Source: JAXHMB01 sp034521755 (GTDB lineage Bacteria; Bacteroidota; Rhodothermia; Balneolales; Balneolaceae). From it: a DNA stretch of 64,000 nt. Both the position numbers and the translations under genes were made by a program. The DNA lies in contig JAXHMB010000004.1 of NCBI GenBank assembly GCA_034521755.1, positions 682,001-746,000 on the forward strand, given 5' to 3'. The first letter of the stretch is position 1. Each line of letters starts with the position of its first letter. The notes beneath the pieces are model-generated. The model was not told where the DNA came from, did not search any database, and saw only the letters and a list, made by a program, of their open reading frames with translations. This document shows, in pieces, positions 17,207 to 26,148 of the stretch.

Positions 17207-19955
17207 TTAGATATCATTAAAGTCTCTGCCTCCAAAGCCGCGTCCGCTTGGGCTGGAAGAACGCTCAAGATTTTTGAGTCCGGGCAGTTTTTGGAAAATA
17301 CTTTGTATTTGGCTGCTGTCAACACTTAGCCTAAACGAGAAGTACTGAAAATCTCCAAATGGATTCATTTGGAAAGAGAGGTTCCAACAATGTAACTTTC
17401 TGTTTAGCGAAAACTGAGAAGGAGTTAACTCTTTTTCGATGAAGTCGTAACCTATCCGCGTACTGAAACTCCATTTTGGTGTAAGGCGAAACTGTATTTG
17501 TCGGGCGTTTAGTGTGGCTGATTTTCTGTTTTCTCCATTAGGATTTAGGCGCCAGCTATAGCGAAAGTTTAATGATAAAGACCACGGAGAGTAAAGATTT
17601 TGCACCGGCAGTTGGTTGAAACGGGGGTCAAACTGATTAAAAAGTGACTGGTTAAAAGGATCATAATTCTGTGGATAATAAGGATCATTGAATTGTATGC
17701 CTCCATCCTTACCTCCACTAAATGAAGCACTTGCATTTAAGCTGAAGTCCACCATTTCAAAAGGCTTGCCTGTACTTTTTAATAAAAATTGATCAATCTT
17801 TCTTCCTAAACTGTCTCTTTCATAGAAATTAAAATTGGCATCAGCTCTAAGATTTATTTTTTGTATTATGCTAGAGCTCATAGAGGCTCTTAAATTACTG
17901 AGCTTAAGACTATCAGCAGCAAAGTTATAATTGGTGCTTAAGTTAAGACGATCAATGAGCCTGATGGTACGTTCCTTTTTTTCACCTGTAGAGTCTCTTC
18001 TAACTTGCTTGGCTTCAAATACATTGTCTATGCTAATTCCCAGAGACTGTTGTTCTCCAGCTTGAGGCCCTCGAAATACTTCATTGTCAAAGATTGAATA
18101 TTTTTGTGTTGTCCCGGTTGTGTCTGTTTGTACTTTTTTATAATAGCCCCAAAAGCTTTTGCTAAAATCGGGCCGATAGCTAAAAGAAAGGGAGGGACGT
18201 ATTGTGTGGCGAAAATTTTCAAGGTTTCCAATTCCTTTATTCATGATCCCATAAACTGTTGTTGACAAACTTACGCTGCCTGAAAAATCTCTAGCAGTTG
18301 TGAAACCTCTAACTTGTCGTTCTTCAACGCGGTTTGAGTCGGCATCTGAAGTTGATCTCCCTGATAGTCGTAGGGAACCAGTATTCGTTATAGTTTATAC
18401 CACTGCTTAAGTTTACCCTATCAGCTAGGTCGAGATGCTTCCTCTATGCTTATACTTGCCTGTTGTCTAAATCCATACTTGTAATGACTTTCATTACCTG
18501 TTGCTTTTCGGTATTTGGAAGGATTAAGCAGCGCCTCAAACCAATTGATTTGAGCAGAATCAGCACGTATAGGATTCAAAATTAAAATTTGACTTAAAGC
18601 TGTTTTGATATCCTATCGAATATATTTTCATACCAAGCATTATTACCCCTGCCGCCTCGTTCGTTATTTGCAAAAGGAGAAAACTGTTTTAAATTAAAAC
18701 TTGCAGAGGGGCCACTAAGACGAGTAACGTTGGTTTGAAAATTTTGGTTTTGACGAGCAGAGATGCTGAAGTTATAGGTATTCTCCGGATGCCGATAACG
18801 ATAGCTTATACTTGAGCTCGTACTTGTTTCAACGCGCTCATCAATATCAAAAGAATTTCTTTGGAAAAAATCCTGGGTGCGCAAATTTATATTTGCAGAA
18901 ATATTTGCATACGGAGAAAATTCTTGATTGTGATTAATGCTAAGCCTCTTTTGAGTATTGACACTAAAGTTAGGGTCTGATGATACTAGTCCCCTTTCCC
19001 TGGAATACCCAATCTGAATTCGACCATTATAGCTATTTCTGTTGCTGTAAGTAGAGCTTGCATCTAAAAAGAAGGTCCCCGAGTTATAAAGGTCAACCGA
19101 TGCCTGACCTACTATGTAATCATTGAAATATTGAAACCAACCCAGGTTTTGGATACCCAAACTTCTGTTTGCTTGTCCCTGTGTTACATAAGTAGGCTGT
19201 AACAATCCCGATTGTTTTTGTTTAATGTTGCCCGGGATATACCCAAATGGGAATAGTAGAGGGTAAGGAATATCTAAAATGTATAGCCGTGCGTTAGTAA
19301 AAAACACCTCTTCCTGGTCTACCACTTTCATGCGGTCTGCTTTGATATAATAGTGGGGATGGTCCAGTGTACATGTTGAATAAATAGCGTCTTCCAAAAA
19401 GACGGTATGCGGACCGGTATTCTTAACCTTGGTTCCGGTCAGGTTTCCTTGGCTTGCTTGCATTCTTGCAACTTCAAATCGTCCACGCTCTGTTTCATAA
19501 TTAAACGTAATACTTTTACTGCGAATTCGATTACCATCTTGAACCAACACAGGTTGAGAAAGGGTGTCTTCGGGTGTTACAGTAGTTGCACTCACTATTT
19601 TTTTATCCAGGTTTAATGATACTTTACCCGAGGTTAATTCCCCGGATTTATGGGTTACTTTTGCAGAGCCAAAGAGATCGGCCTTACGATCACCTTTTAA
19701 ATTGAAAATTAGAGAATCACTAGCCTGAAAATGTACCTGTCCCTCTCTTAAATTTGTTTGTTGATTACCAGCGGCTGTGTTTGCACCACCAAGTCCTTGA
19801 TTTTGAGCAGGTGGTACTACAGCAACACTGTCTGTACCTGTGGTTGTAGTATCAATTACCTGTGCATGGAGCTGGTTCTGTAATAGACAAAGCATTGATA
19901 TTAGCAAACCGACAGCTTTACAATAGGCGTTTTTATGTATTACACATTTATTCAT
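17207..19955 (-). pseudogene. lptD: LPS-assembly protein LptD homologue with several frameshifts
   Basis: Outer-membrane beta-barrel that inserts lipopolysaccharide; Bacteroidota-type homologues are about 850-900 residues. An N-terminal part (ATG 19955 to stop at 18594) has a signal peptide (MNKCVIHKN...LHAQ), the LptA-like beta-jellyroll and the first barrel strands. A C-terminal part is open from the middle to 17207. Between them (18594 to about 18270) barrel-like sequence continues but in changing frames. I read SFKSNFNFE, then NPIRADSAQINWFEALLNPS, then LADRVNLSSGINYNEYWF, then SGRSTSDADSNRVEE. Three to four single-base insertions explain all shifts. As lptD is usually essential when LPS is present, error in the sequence is as likely as decay. 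Confidence 0.8.
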
Positions 19956-20064
19956 TTGGAAGAGATACTCATCCGACAATTTAATTGACTAATACCTATT
20001 CGAATCTATAACAGAAAAACAAGGGTTAAAGTATAAAAAGGAAAGGAATAGAACGAATAGGGAA

Positions 20065-20370
20065 TTATTTCTCAGGTATGACTTTATAAACTGTTTCTCC
20101 TTCTTTTTTCATACCATATTCTTCACGGGCAATACGCTCCAACAAGGCGGGATCATTCTTGAGAGCATCAATCTTTTGCTTTAATTCAGCTGTTCGCAAT
20201 TCAAGTTTCTCTGTTTTGGCTTTGAGATCATTCTTGCGCTGAATTAATTGATAGCGTGTCCACACGCTATATGTGTCTATAAACAAAAACCAGATAAGGA
20301 TGAACCCACCAAGCACCATAAACAAGAAAGACTTGCGCCAGCGCAGGGGGTTGAGTAAATGGAGATTCAT
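20065..20370 (-). CDS. FtsB/DivIC-like septum formation initiator protein
   Basis: Small bitopic membrane protein of the divisome. One membrane helix (about 15-32) is followed by a coiled coil (about 40-75) and the family C-terminal motif LLERIAREEYGMKKEGETVYKV, typical of FtsB/DivIC proteins. The 101-residue length is normal. Such proteins bridge FtsL and FtsQ/DivIB at the septum. It is transcribed in the same direction as lptD and about 110 bp upstream of it. Confidence 0.88.
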   Translation of the reverse strand: MNLHLLNPLRWRKSFLFMVLGGFILIWFLFIDTYSVWTRYQLIQRKNDLKAKTEKLELRTAELKQKIDALKNDPALLERIAREEYGMKKEGETVYKVIPEK

Positions 20371-20447
20371 ATAAAGTTATTGCCTAAAGCCACAATTAAA
20401 TAGTACCTTAACTGTTGAAAATAGCAGATTTTTATGATTAATAGCAA

Positions 20448-22400
20448 TTGAAGCAAAGTAATGTTGTGAAGCAACTTTTTCTTATCCCTATTTTATTTTT
20501 CTGTAGCATCCAAAACAGCTTTCCGCAGGCAGACTCCAGTTCAGTAGAATGGATTAAAGTATACTTCAATATGCCCGCTGACTATTTAGTAGCACTTGAT
20601 GGGAATATGAGTAATAGCAGTACAGATTTAATAGGCACGCTCGAAACATTGATTGAAAATGCACAGGCCAGCATTGATCTCAATATTTATGATTTAGAAC
20701 ATCCACGTATTGCCCAAGCTCTTGCCAAGGCCAAAAGACGGGGAGTTAGAGTTCGAATTGTTACCGATAATTATAACAGGACGGATGGCGGAGCTGTGGA
20801 TTCGGTGATGTGGGCCGTTTTGGGTGAGGCTGGGATTATTTCTATTGATGATGATGGGGATGTCTATCAGCGGGATGGCAGCATTGATGACAACTCTCTT
20901 ACTAATTCCGGAGCTGATATGCATAACAAGTTTGCCATCTTTGATGCCCTTACTCCAAGTCCTGATGACGACTATGTTTGGACGGGCTCCACCAACCTTA
21001 CTTATACAGGTGCTTATAACACCAACAATACAATTGTGATCAAGGATAGTGGAATTGCTGCTCGGTATGTAGAAGAGTTTGAACAAATGTGGGGCAGTGA
21101 TGGAGATCAGCCCAATCCCCAAAGGGCACGCTTTCACAAAGACAAGAAAAAAGGAAGCGGCAATGTATTCTATGTAGATGATACCAAAGTAGAGCTTTAC
21201 TTTGCGCCTATAAATAGAAATGATACCAAGCCAAGCATCAGCGACCGGTTGGTAGAAGTAATTGTTAAAGAGGCTCAGCATGATGTCAACTTTCAGGCTT
21301 TTGCCATTACGCCCAGCATTCCATTAAGTCAAAAGATTTGGGAAATGTCGGCTACCGGGCAAATTAATCTTAATGGAGTTATTGACCGCAGTTTTTATTA
21401 TCGCTACAAAAGCAATGGCGATATTTGGGCATCACCGGCTGCCAGCTTAACCAACCGCATGATTCTGCCTTCCAATGAGCTGAGAAAATTACACCATAAA
21501 GTAATGGTGCTGGATGCTGATCATCCAAATCCCGATGATAAGGGTATAGTGATTACCGGTTCGTATAACTTTTCAAAGAATGCAGAACGTAATAATGATG
21601 AAAATCTGTTAATCATTTATTCTGATGAAATTGCCAATCAGTATTATCAAGATTTTATGGGCGTGGTAAGTAGAGCACAGGGAAAAACTTTTCCCCCGCC
21701 GCCACCGTTGGATGTAAGCAAATGGTACGAAGAAGAAACCATTCAGGATGGCAGCAAGTTTGAGATTGAACCTGTACCCGGATTTGAATATGGTGTGCGT
21801 TTCTTGGGGGTTGACATGCCGTCTTTGTATGCAGGAGGTGACTCTGCCGATTACTTTGCTGATGAAGCTGCTGAGTTTTTGCGAAATGTATTAAACAATA
21901 AGGAAGTAAAAATTGAAGGCCCTTATGGTGGGCGGCCGGTTGCCCGGTATGGCGCTTTCCAAGCCTATGTAACCATGAAGTCGGCCGGTAAAAAGGTGGC
22001 CTTGAACAAACTTTTGCTTGAAGAAGGCATGGGAACTTATGCTCCCTACTATGCTCAGCATCCGGATTCTGTAGAAGCTTATAAGGCATACCAGCAGAAA
22101 GCCAAAGAACAAAACCGTGGTTTATGGAAATATCCGAATAAGATTGGCACCAAAATTCCACGAGCTGAAATAGTAGAAGGCGAAGGGGGCTCTCTGGCGG
22201 ATGCTTTCCCCATCAACATCAATACTGCCAGCAACGCAATCCTCCAGCTACTTCCGGGCATTGGTCCGGCGTATGCCCAGCGAATTATTGACTATAGAAA
22301 TGTAAATGGGCCCTTTACAGATGTGGAGCAGTTAATGGAAATTCGGGGTATTGGCCCAAAGACGCTCGAAAAATTACGAGCCAATATCGTTCTGGAATAA
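20448..22400 (+). CDS. Exported PLD / SNase-like / helix-hairpin-helix fusion protein
   Basis: Three domains follow a signal peptide (about 8-27). First comes a phospholipase D-type module with two HKD motifs: H159-x-K161-x4-D166 and H349-x-K351-x4-D356, so a complete active site. Next is a staphylococcal-nuclease-like domain (about 428-562). Its Arg35 and Asp40 equivalents are present (VRFLGVD), but the general-base Glu is Ser459 and the Arg of YGR is Ala503, suggesting it is not catalytic. Last is a ComEA-like double HhH (about 587-648; PININTAS, LLPGIGPAYA, IRGIGPKTL). A secreted or periplasmic DNA-acting enzyme is inferred. The start is TTG at 20448 or GTG at 20463; neither is certain. 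Confidence 0.85.
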   Translation: MKQSNVVKQLFLIPILFFCSIQNSFPQADSSSVEWIKVYFNMPADYLVALDGNMSNSSTDLIGTLETLIENAQASIDLNIYDLEHPRIAQALAKAKRRGVRVRIVTDNYNRTDGGAVDSVMWAVLGEAGIISIDDDGDVYQRDGSIDDNSLTNSGADMHNKFAIFDALTPSPDDDYVWTGSTNLTYTGAYNTNNTIVIKDSGIAARYVEEFEQMWGSDGDQPNPQRARFHKDKKKGSGNVFYVDDTKVELYFAPINRNDTKPSISDRLVEVIVKEAQHDVNFQAFAITPSIPLSQKIWEMSATGQINLNGVIDRSFYYRYKSNGDIWASPAASLTNRMILPSNELRKLHHKVMVLDADHPNPDDKGIVITGSYNFSKNAERNNDENLLIIYSDEIANQYYQDFMGVVSRAQGKTFPPPPPLDVSKWYEEETIQDGSKFEIEPVPGFEYGVRFLGVDMPSLYAGGDSADYFADEAAEFLRNVLNNKEVKIEGPYGGRPVARYGAFQAYVTMKSAGKKVALNKLLLEEGMGTYAPYYAQHPDSVEAYKAYQQKAKEQNRGLWKYPNKIGTKIPRAEIVEGEGGSLADAFPININTASNAILQLLPGIGPAYAQRIIDYRNVNGPFTDVEQLMEIRGIGPKTLEKLRANIVLE

Positions 22401-22411
22401 TTGATTGACGG

Positions 22412-22440
22412 TTGCCAAAAGTCATCAAAAAACCTATAGT
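22412..22440 (+). promoter_or_regulatory. Possible sigma-70-like promoter for the symporter gene
   Basis: TTGCCA (22412-22417), a 17-base spacer and TATAGT (22435-22440) lie about 42 bp before the ATG of the symporter gene. The fit to a housekeeping consensus is good, but FCB bacteria often use other promoter sequences, so this is tentative. Confidence 0.35.
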
Positions 22441-22481
22441 TTAATGAGTAGGGCAAAGTGTGACAAGTATTTAATAATCGT

Positions 22482-23408
22482 ATGAATGAATCTATAGACG
22501 CAATTAGATTGAACTTGGGCGATGGAGGGCTGCTGGTTATGAATATTTCCCTGGCAGTCATCATGTTCGGGGTTGCTCTCAAATTGTCTGTTAGTGATTT
22601 TAAAAGACTTCTGGAAGAGCCGAAATCCACTTTGATAGGAATGTCTTCTCAGCTTTTGCTGCTGCCGATTCTTACTTTTCTATTAGTGCTTTTGTTTGAA
22701 CCTCATCCCAGTATGGCATTGGGTATGTTTATGGTAGCTGCCTGCCCCGGTGGCAATATTTCAAACTTTTTCTCTTTACTTGCAAAGGGCAATGCCGCAT
22801 TATCGGTAAGTATGACAGCCATTGTAACCATGCTTGCGATTATTGTAACTCCATTTAATTTTACGTTTTGGGCTAGTCTTTATGAGCCCACTAATATTAT
22901 TCTTAAAGATATTCATATTAATATTTGGGAAGTCTTTAAAATTATTGGCCTTATCCTTGGCATCCCGTTGTTGCTGGGTATGGGTGTTCGGCATTTAAGA
23001 AAAACCTTGGCAGACAAGGTTGCCAACTGGATCAAAGGCTTTGGAATTCTCTTTTTCGTGGGATTTGTACTTGTGGCTTTTGCAATGAATCTTGAAAATT
23101 TTCTCAGTTATGTGCACCTGGTAATTGTTTTGGTTTTTATTCATAATGCCGTTGCTTTATTGGGAGGATATGGATTGGCATCAGTATTCAATCTTTCGAA
23201 AAAAGACCGAAAGTCTATTGCTATAGAGACAGGGATTCAAAATTCAGGTCTCGGTTTGCTGCTCATTTTTAACTTTTTTGGCGGTCTTGGGGGCATGGCA
23301 CTTGTAGCAGCTTGGTGGGGCATTTGGCATGTTATAACCGGTATGATTATTGGATGGTATTGGTCAATTGGGAAATCAACTTTACAGCGAGTATTCAGTA
23401 ATGCGTAG
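22482..23408 (+). CDS. Bile acid:sodium symporter family (BASS) transporter
   Basis: Integral-membrane secondary transporter of the BASS/SBF family with about nine to ten hydrophobic helices in 308 residues. The family pattern ACPGGNISNFFS (about 88-99) is visible, and NSGLGLLL fits the second discontinuous helix. Substrates of bacterial members include organic acids and pantothenate-like compounds; the substrate here is unknown. Its stop codon overlaps the start of the acyltransferase gene by 8 bases, so the two are probably translated from one mRNA. Confidence 0.87.
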   Translation: MNESIDAIRLNLGDGGLLVMNISLAVIMFGVALKLSVSDFKRLLEEPKSTLIGMSSQLLLLPILTFLLVLLFEPHPSMALGMFMVAACPGGNISNFFSLLAKGNAALSVSMTAIVTMLAIIVTPFNFTFWASLYEPTNIILKDIHINIWEVFKIIGLILGIPLLLGMGVRHLRKTLADKVANWIKGFGILFFVGFVLVAFAMNLENFLSYVHLVIVLVFIHNAVALLGGYGLASVFNLSKKDRKSIAIETGIQNSGLGLLLIFNFFGGLGGMALVAAWWGIWHVITGMIIGWYWSIGKSTLQRVFSNA

Positions 23409-24663
23409 AAATTATCTTTGGTATCAGTTTTTTCGATATGGGATTGTCGGCCCGGCCTTGGATATGTTTTATTCTGAAATTACCGTTTCGGGGAAAAATA
23501 ATATTCCAAAGGACAAACCCATTATTTTTATCCCCAATCACCAAAACTCATTTCTTGATGCTGTTCATGTTGTTACCAATACAAATCTTTTTATTCATTT
23601 TTTAACGCGGTCCGATCCTTTTCAAAACCCATTGCTTGATGTATTTCTGAGATCGCTGAATATGTTACCGGTTTACCGCGTGAGTGACGGATTCAGCACT
23701 GTCAAAAAGAATAATGAGACCTTTGAAAAGTGTTTTAAAAGGCTCGGCAAGGGAGACAGTATTCTTGTGTTTGCAGAAGCAACCCATGACCTGAAGCGAC
23801 GTATTCGTCCAATTAGTAAGGGGTTTACCCGCATCGCTTTTGGTGCGGCTAAGCGAAATAACTGGGAGCTGGATATACAGATAATACCGGTTGGATTCAG
23901 TTATGGACAGCATCAAAAATCACGAACGCCGGTGCATATTGAGTTCGGCTCATCTATACCATTGTCTGATTATAAAGAGTTGTTTTTTGAAGATGAACGG
24001 GAGGCTGCACAGCAGCTTAAAAAAGTAACGGCCAATCGACTTAAGGGGCTCACTATGCATGTCCCAAATCTTGGTCACTATCCTTTTTATCATTTAATGC
24101 TAGATGAGCTGGAAGAGAACCGCGAGATGTTATTGCAACCTAACATTGTCAATCAGCGAGTGGCCACATTGCAAGGCCATGTTAATGAGACATTAAAGGA
24201 AGACGCAAAACAGCTTTTGGATAAAGCAGATGCCAAAAAGTTGAGATTACTTGATTTCATTGCTCCACAGAAGATTGGAATAAAAGAAATTCTGTTGTCG
24301 CCCTTGTACTTGTTTTCACTGCTCAACAATGCGTTACCTTATCAGGTAGTACCATGGTTAACCAATCATTACTTAGAAGATCGTGTGTTTGATGCCTCAG
24401 TGAAATTTCTTGTTGGTCTTATTTTTCTCCCGGTTTTTTATTTATTAATTGGAGTATTACTTGGTTTTTCAGGAGTAGACCTCCCTGTAATTTTAGGCTA
24501 TGTGGCATTGAGTATTACCACAGCGCCTATGTTTGTCAGGGCCAAAGACTTGTTGAAAAAAGACACTGCTAAACAATTGAAAAAGGAAGATCCTGAACTT
24601 TATGATGAGATCAGTGCAAAAGTTCAGGAGTTCTTGGACCTAAAAGAGCATGCTTTGGAATGA
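23401..24663 (+). CDS. PlsC-like lysophospholipid acyltransferase
   Basis: Glycerolipid acyltransferase superfamily. The catalytic His is about 47 in NHQNSFLD; here the Asp follows after five residues (HX5D), a spacing also seen in several Bacteroidota members rather than the classical HX4D. A later FAEATHD motif matches block III (usually FPEGT). Two hydrophobic helices near the C-terminus (about 340-395) would anchor it. ATG at 23401 begins MRRNYLWYQFF and overlaps the upstream transporter stop. Role: phosphatidate or modified lipid synthesis; exact acceptor unknown. Confidence 0.85.
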   Translation: MRRNYLWYQFFRYGIVGPALDMFYSEITVSGKNNIPKDKPIIFIPNHQNSFLDAVHVVTNTNLFIHFLTRSDPFQNPLLDVFLRSLNMLPVYRVSDGFSTVKKNNETFEKCFKRLGKGDSILVFAEATHDLKRRIRPISKGFTRIAFGAAKRNNWELDIQIIPVGFSYGQHQKSRTPVHIEFGSSIPLSDYKELFFEDEREAAQQLKKVTANRLKGLTMHVPNLGHYPFYHLMLDELEENREMLLQPNIVNQRVATLQGHVNETLKEDAKQLLDKADAKKLRLLDFIAPQKIGIKEILLSPLYLFSLLNNALPYQVVPWLTNHYLEDRVFDASVKFLVGLIFLPVFYLLIGVLLGFSGVDLPVILGYVALSITTAPMFVRAKDLLKKDTAKQLKKEDPELYDEISAKVQEFLDLKEHALE

Positions 24664-24691
24664 GGATTGATAGATGTAGAAAAGATGGCAG

Positions 24692-25069
24692 CTATTTTCT
24701 GCCGGGTACAAAAGCATTTTCGAAATGAGTTATATCGGGTGCCTGGTTACCTTGTTGTACAATGGCAATAACATCAAAGCGGACAGGAGATCCATCCATC
24801 TTTCGTTCGTACAGCCATGCTTCGGCGGCTTTATAAATGTTCTCTATCTTTTGTTCGGTCACAAATTCTTCAGGAGAGCCAAACCGAGTGGATGATCGCA
24901 TTTTTACTTCCACAAACGAAATACAGCTTTCATCATAGGCAACAATGTCCACCTCAGCATGTTCAAAAAAATAATTACGTTCCAGAATGGTGTAGCCTTT
25001 TGATTCCAGGTAGGCTACGGCAATTTCTTCGCCTTCGTTGCCAATTTCTTTGGTTGTTTTATTGCTCAT
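24692..25069 (-). CDS. YraN/UPF0102 family nuclease-like protein
   Basis: Small cytoplasmic protein with a restriction-endonuclease-like fold. The motif order GEEIAVAYLESKGY, then EVDIVAYD, then FVEVKMRSS reproduces the E...D...ExK core of this family. Biological role is poorly defined; family members are often found near rnhB or signal-peptidase genes, which is not the case here. The 125 residues are of normal length. Its start overlaps the end of the GbsR-type regulator gene by 11 bases. Confidence 0.88.
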   Translation of the reverse strand: MSNKTTKEIGNEGEEIAVAYLESKGYTILERNYFFEHAEVDIVAYDESCISFVEVKMRSSTRFGSPEEFVTEQKIENIYKAAEAWLYERKMDGSPVRFDVIAIVQQGNQAPDITHFENAFVPGRK

Positions 25070-25658
25070 TGTTATCGGCTTTTTTGCCGGAAGACATGTT
25101 TCCTTTGATATTCTCTTTCATCTCGGCCAGTTTTACCAGCTGTTTGATAAACTTTAAATTCTTCTTGTTGATGTAAGGCAACAGGGCGTCGGTAAACCGT
25201 TCAAACATTTCAAGGAAGCGTACAAAATTTTCTATTCGCTCTTTAAATGCTTTCTCTTCTTCGGTCTCGTTGCTTTGCTCTTCAAATACCTGGAGGACTT
25301 CTTCCAGGTTCTGACGAATAGGTGCTACCTCACGCTGCTGACGTTCGCGAACAATCGTAGAAACAATGTTCCAGACGTCTTTCTCAGCGGTGTAAAAATC
25401 TTTGCGTTCACCCTTGAAGTGCACCTTGTGAACCAGCTGCCACTGTACCAGGCTACGCAGGTTCATGTTGGCATTGCCGCGACTGATATCCAGTTGTTCC
25501 ATGATGGCATCGGTATCCAGCGGATCAGATTCTGCATACAACAGCGCATGAATTTGAGCCATTGTTTTGTTGATACCCCATGCCGAAGCCATTTCACCCC
25601 AAAGCAGAACAAACTGTTCCAGTGCCTGCTCGTAATTTTTCGATGGTGAATCGGCCAC
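25059..25658 (-). CDS. GbsR/MarR-type transcriptional regulator
   Basis: Winged helix-turn-helix regulator resembling GbsR, the choline/betaine-responsive repressor family. The N-terminal ALEQFVLLWGEMASAWGINKTMAQIHALLY pattern leads into the recognition helix region MEQLDISRGNANMNLRSLVQW. A charged helical C-terminus probably dimerises it. The start is a GTG at 25658 with a strong Shine-Dalgarno AAGGAGG a few bases upstream, which decides the start. No betaine synthesis genes are adjacent, so the target is unknown; osmoregulation would fit a halophile but is inference. Confidence 0.85.
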   Translation of the reverse strand: MADSPSKNYEQALEQFVLLWGEMASAWGINKTMAQIHALLYAESDPLDTDAIMEQLDISRGNANMNLRSLVQWQLVHKVHFKGERKDFYTAEKDVWNIVSTIVRERQQREVAPIRQNLEEVLQVFEEQSNETEEEKAFKERIENFVRFLEMFERFTDALLPYINKKNLKFIKQLVKLAEMKENIKGNMSSGKKADNNEQ

Positions 25659-25678
25659 GGTTACCTCCTTGACTATGC

Positions 25679-25957
25679 CTAAGCTTCGGTAGCTTCAGCC
25701 TTGGATTCCTTTTTCTTTTTAGTATCAGGTTTTTTGGCGGATTGTTCTTTTTCTTTCTTTGCTTTTTTCTTGCGGTCTGTATCCTTGTAATCGGTGACAT
25801 ACCATCCATCACCTTTATAAACTACACCTCCACCGCCCGAAATAATCCGTTTTACAGGCTGGCCGGTTTCGGGACATTCGGTTAAGGCATCATCATTGAT
25901 ACTTTGTTTTATCTCAAAAGTCGATCCGTCTTCTCGTTTGTATTCGTATGTTGGCAT
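25679..25957 (-). CDS. FmdB-like small protein lacking zinc ligands
   Basis: The N-terminus MPTYEYKREDGSTFEIKQSI and the middle LTECPETGQPVKRIISGGGGVVYKGDGWY match the FmdB zinc-ribbon regulator family. However, the paired cysteines are replaced except for one Cys in TECP, so no zinc ribbon can form. The C-terminus (about 57-92) is a highly charged Lys-rich tail. Length 92 residues from ATG 25957; a TTG five codons upstream is less likely. It is 20 bp upstream of the GbsR-type gene and probably in the same transcript. Confidence 0.78.
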   Translation of the reverse strand: MPTYEYKREDGSTFEIKQSINDDALTECPETGQPVKRIISGGGGVVYKGDGWYVTDYKDTDRKKKAKKEKEQSAKKPDTKKKKESKAEATEA

Positions 25958-25983
25958 GATACAAAAGTTCAATTTTTAAATAG

Positions 25984-26090
25984 TGTCATGCTGTCCGCCG
26001 GATGGCGGATCAGCATCTAAACACCAGTATTTATTAAAAGTTGTTTATAAAAGTTATAATTACAGATCCTGAAATAAACTCAGGATAACA
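25984..26090. repeat. Degenerate intergenic palindrome, TGTCAT...ATAACA
   Basis: A left hairpin ATGCTG/CAGCAT carries an inner TCCGCC/GGCGGA; an AT-rich middle follows, then a right hairpin ATCCTGA/TCAGGAT. The outer TGTCAT is matched by an imperfect ATAACA instead of ATGACA. The layout equals that of the elements at 7475 and 55275, so this is a decayed copy between the FmdB-like gene and the aminotransferase gene. Confidence 0.7.
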
Positions 26091-26148
26091 AGTATTTCTA
26101 TCTACAGAAAGCGTGCCAAAATCATTTCAGTATTACAAGTTTTCAGTG

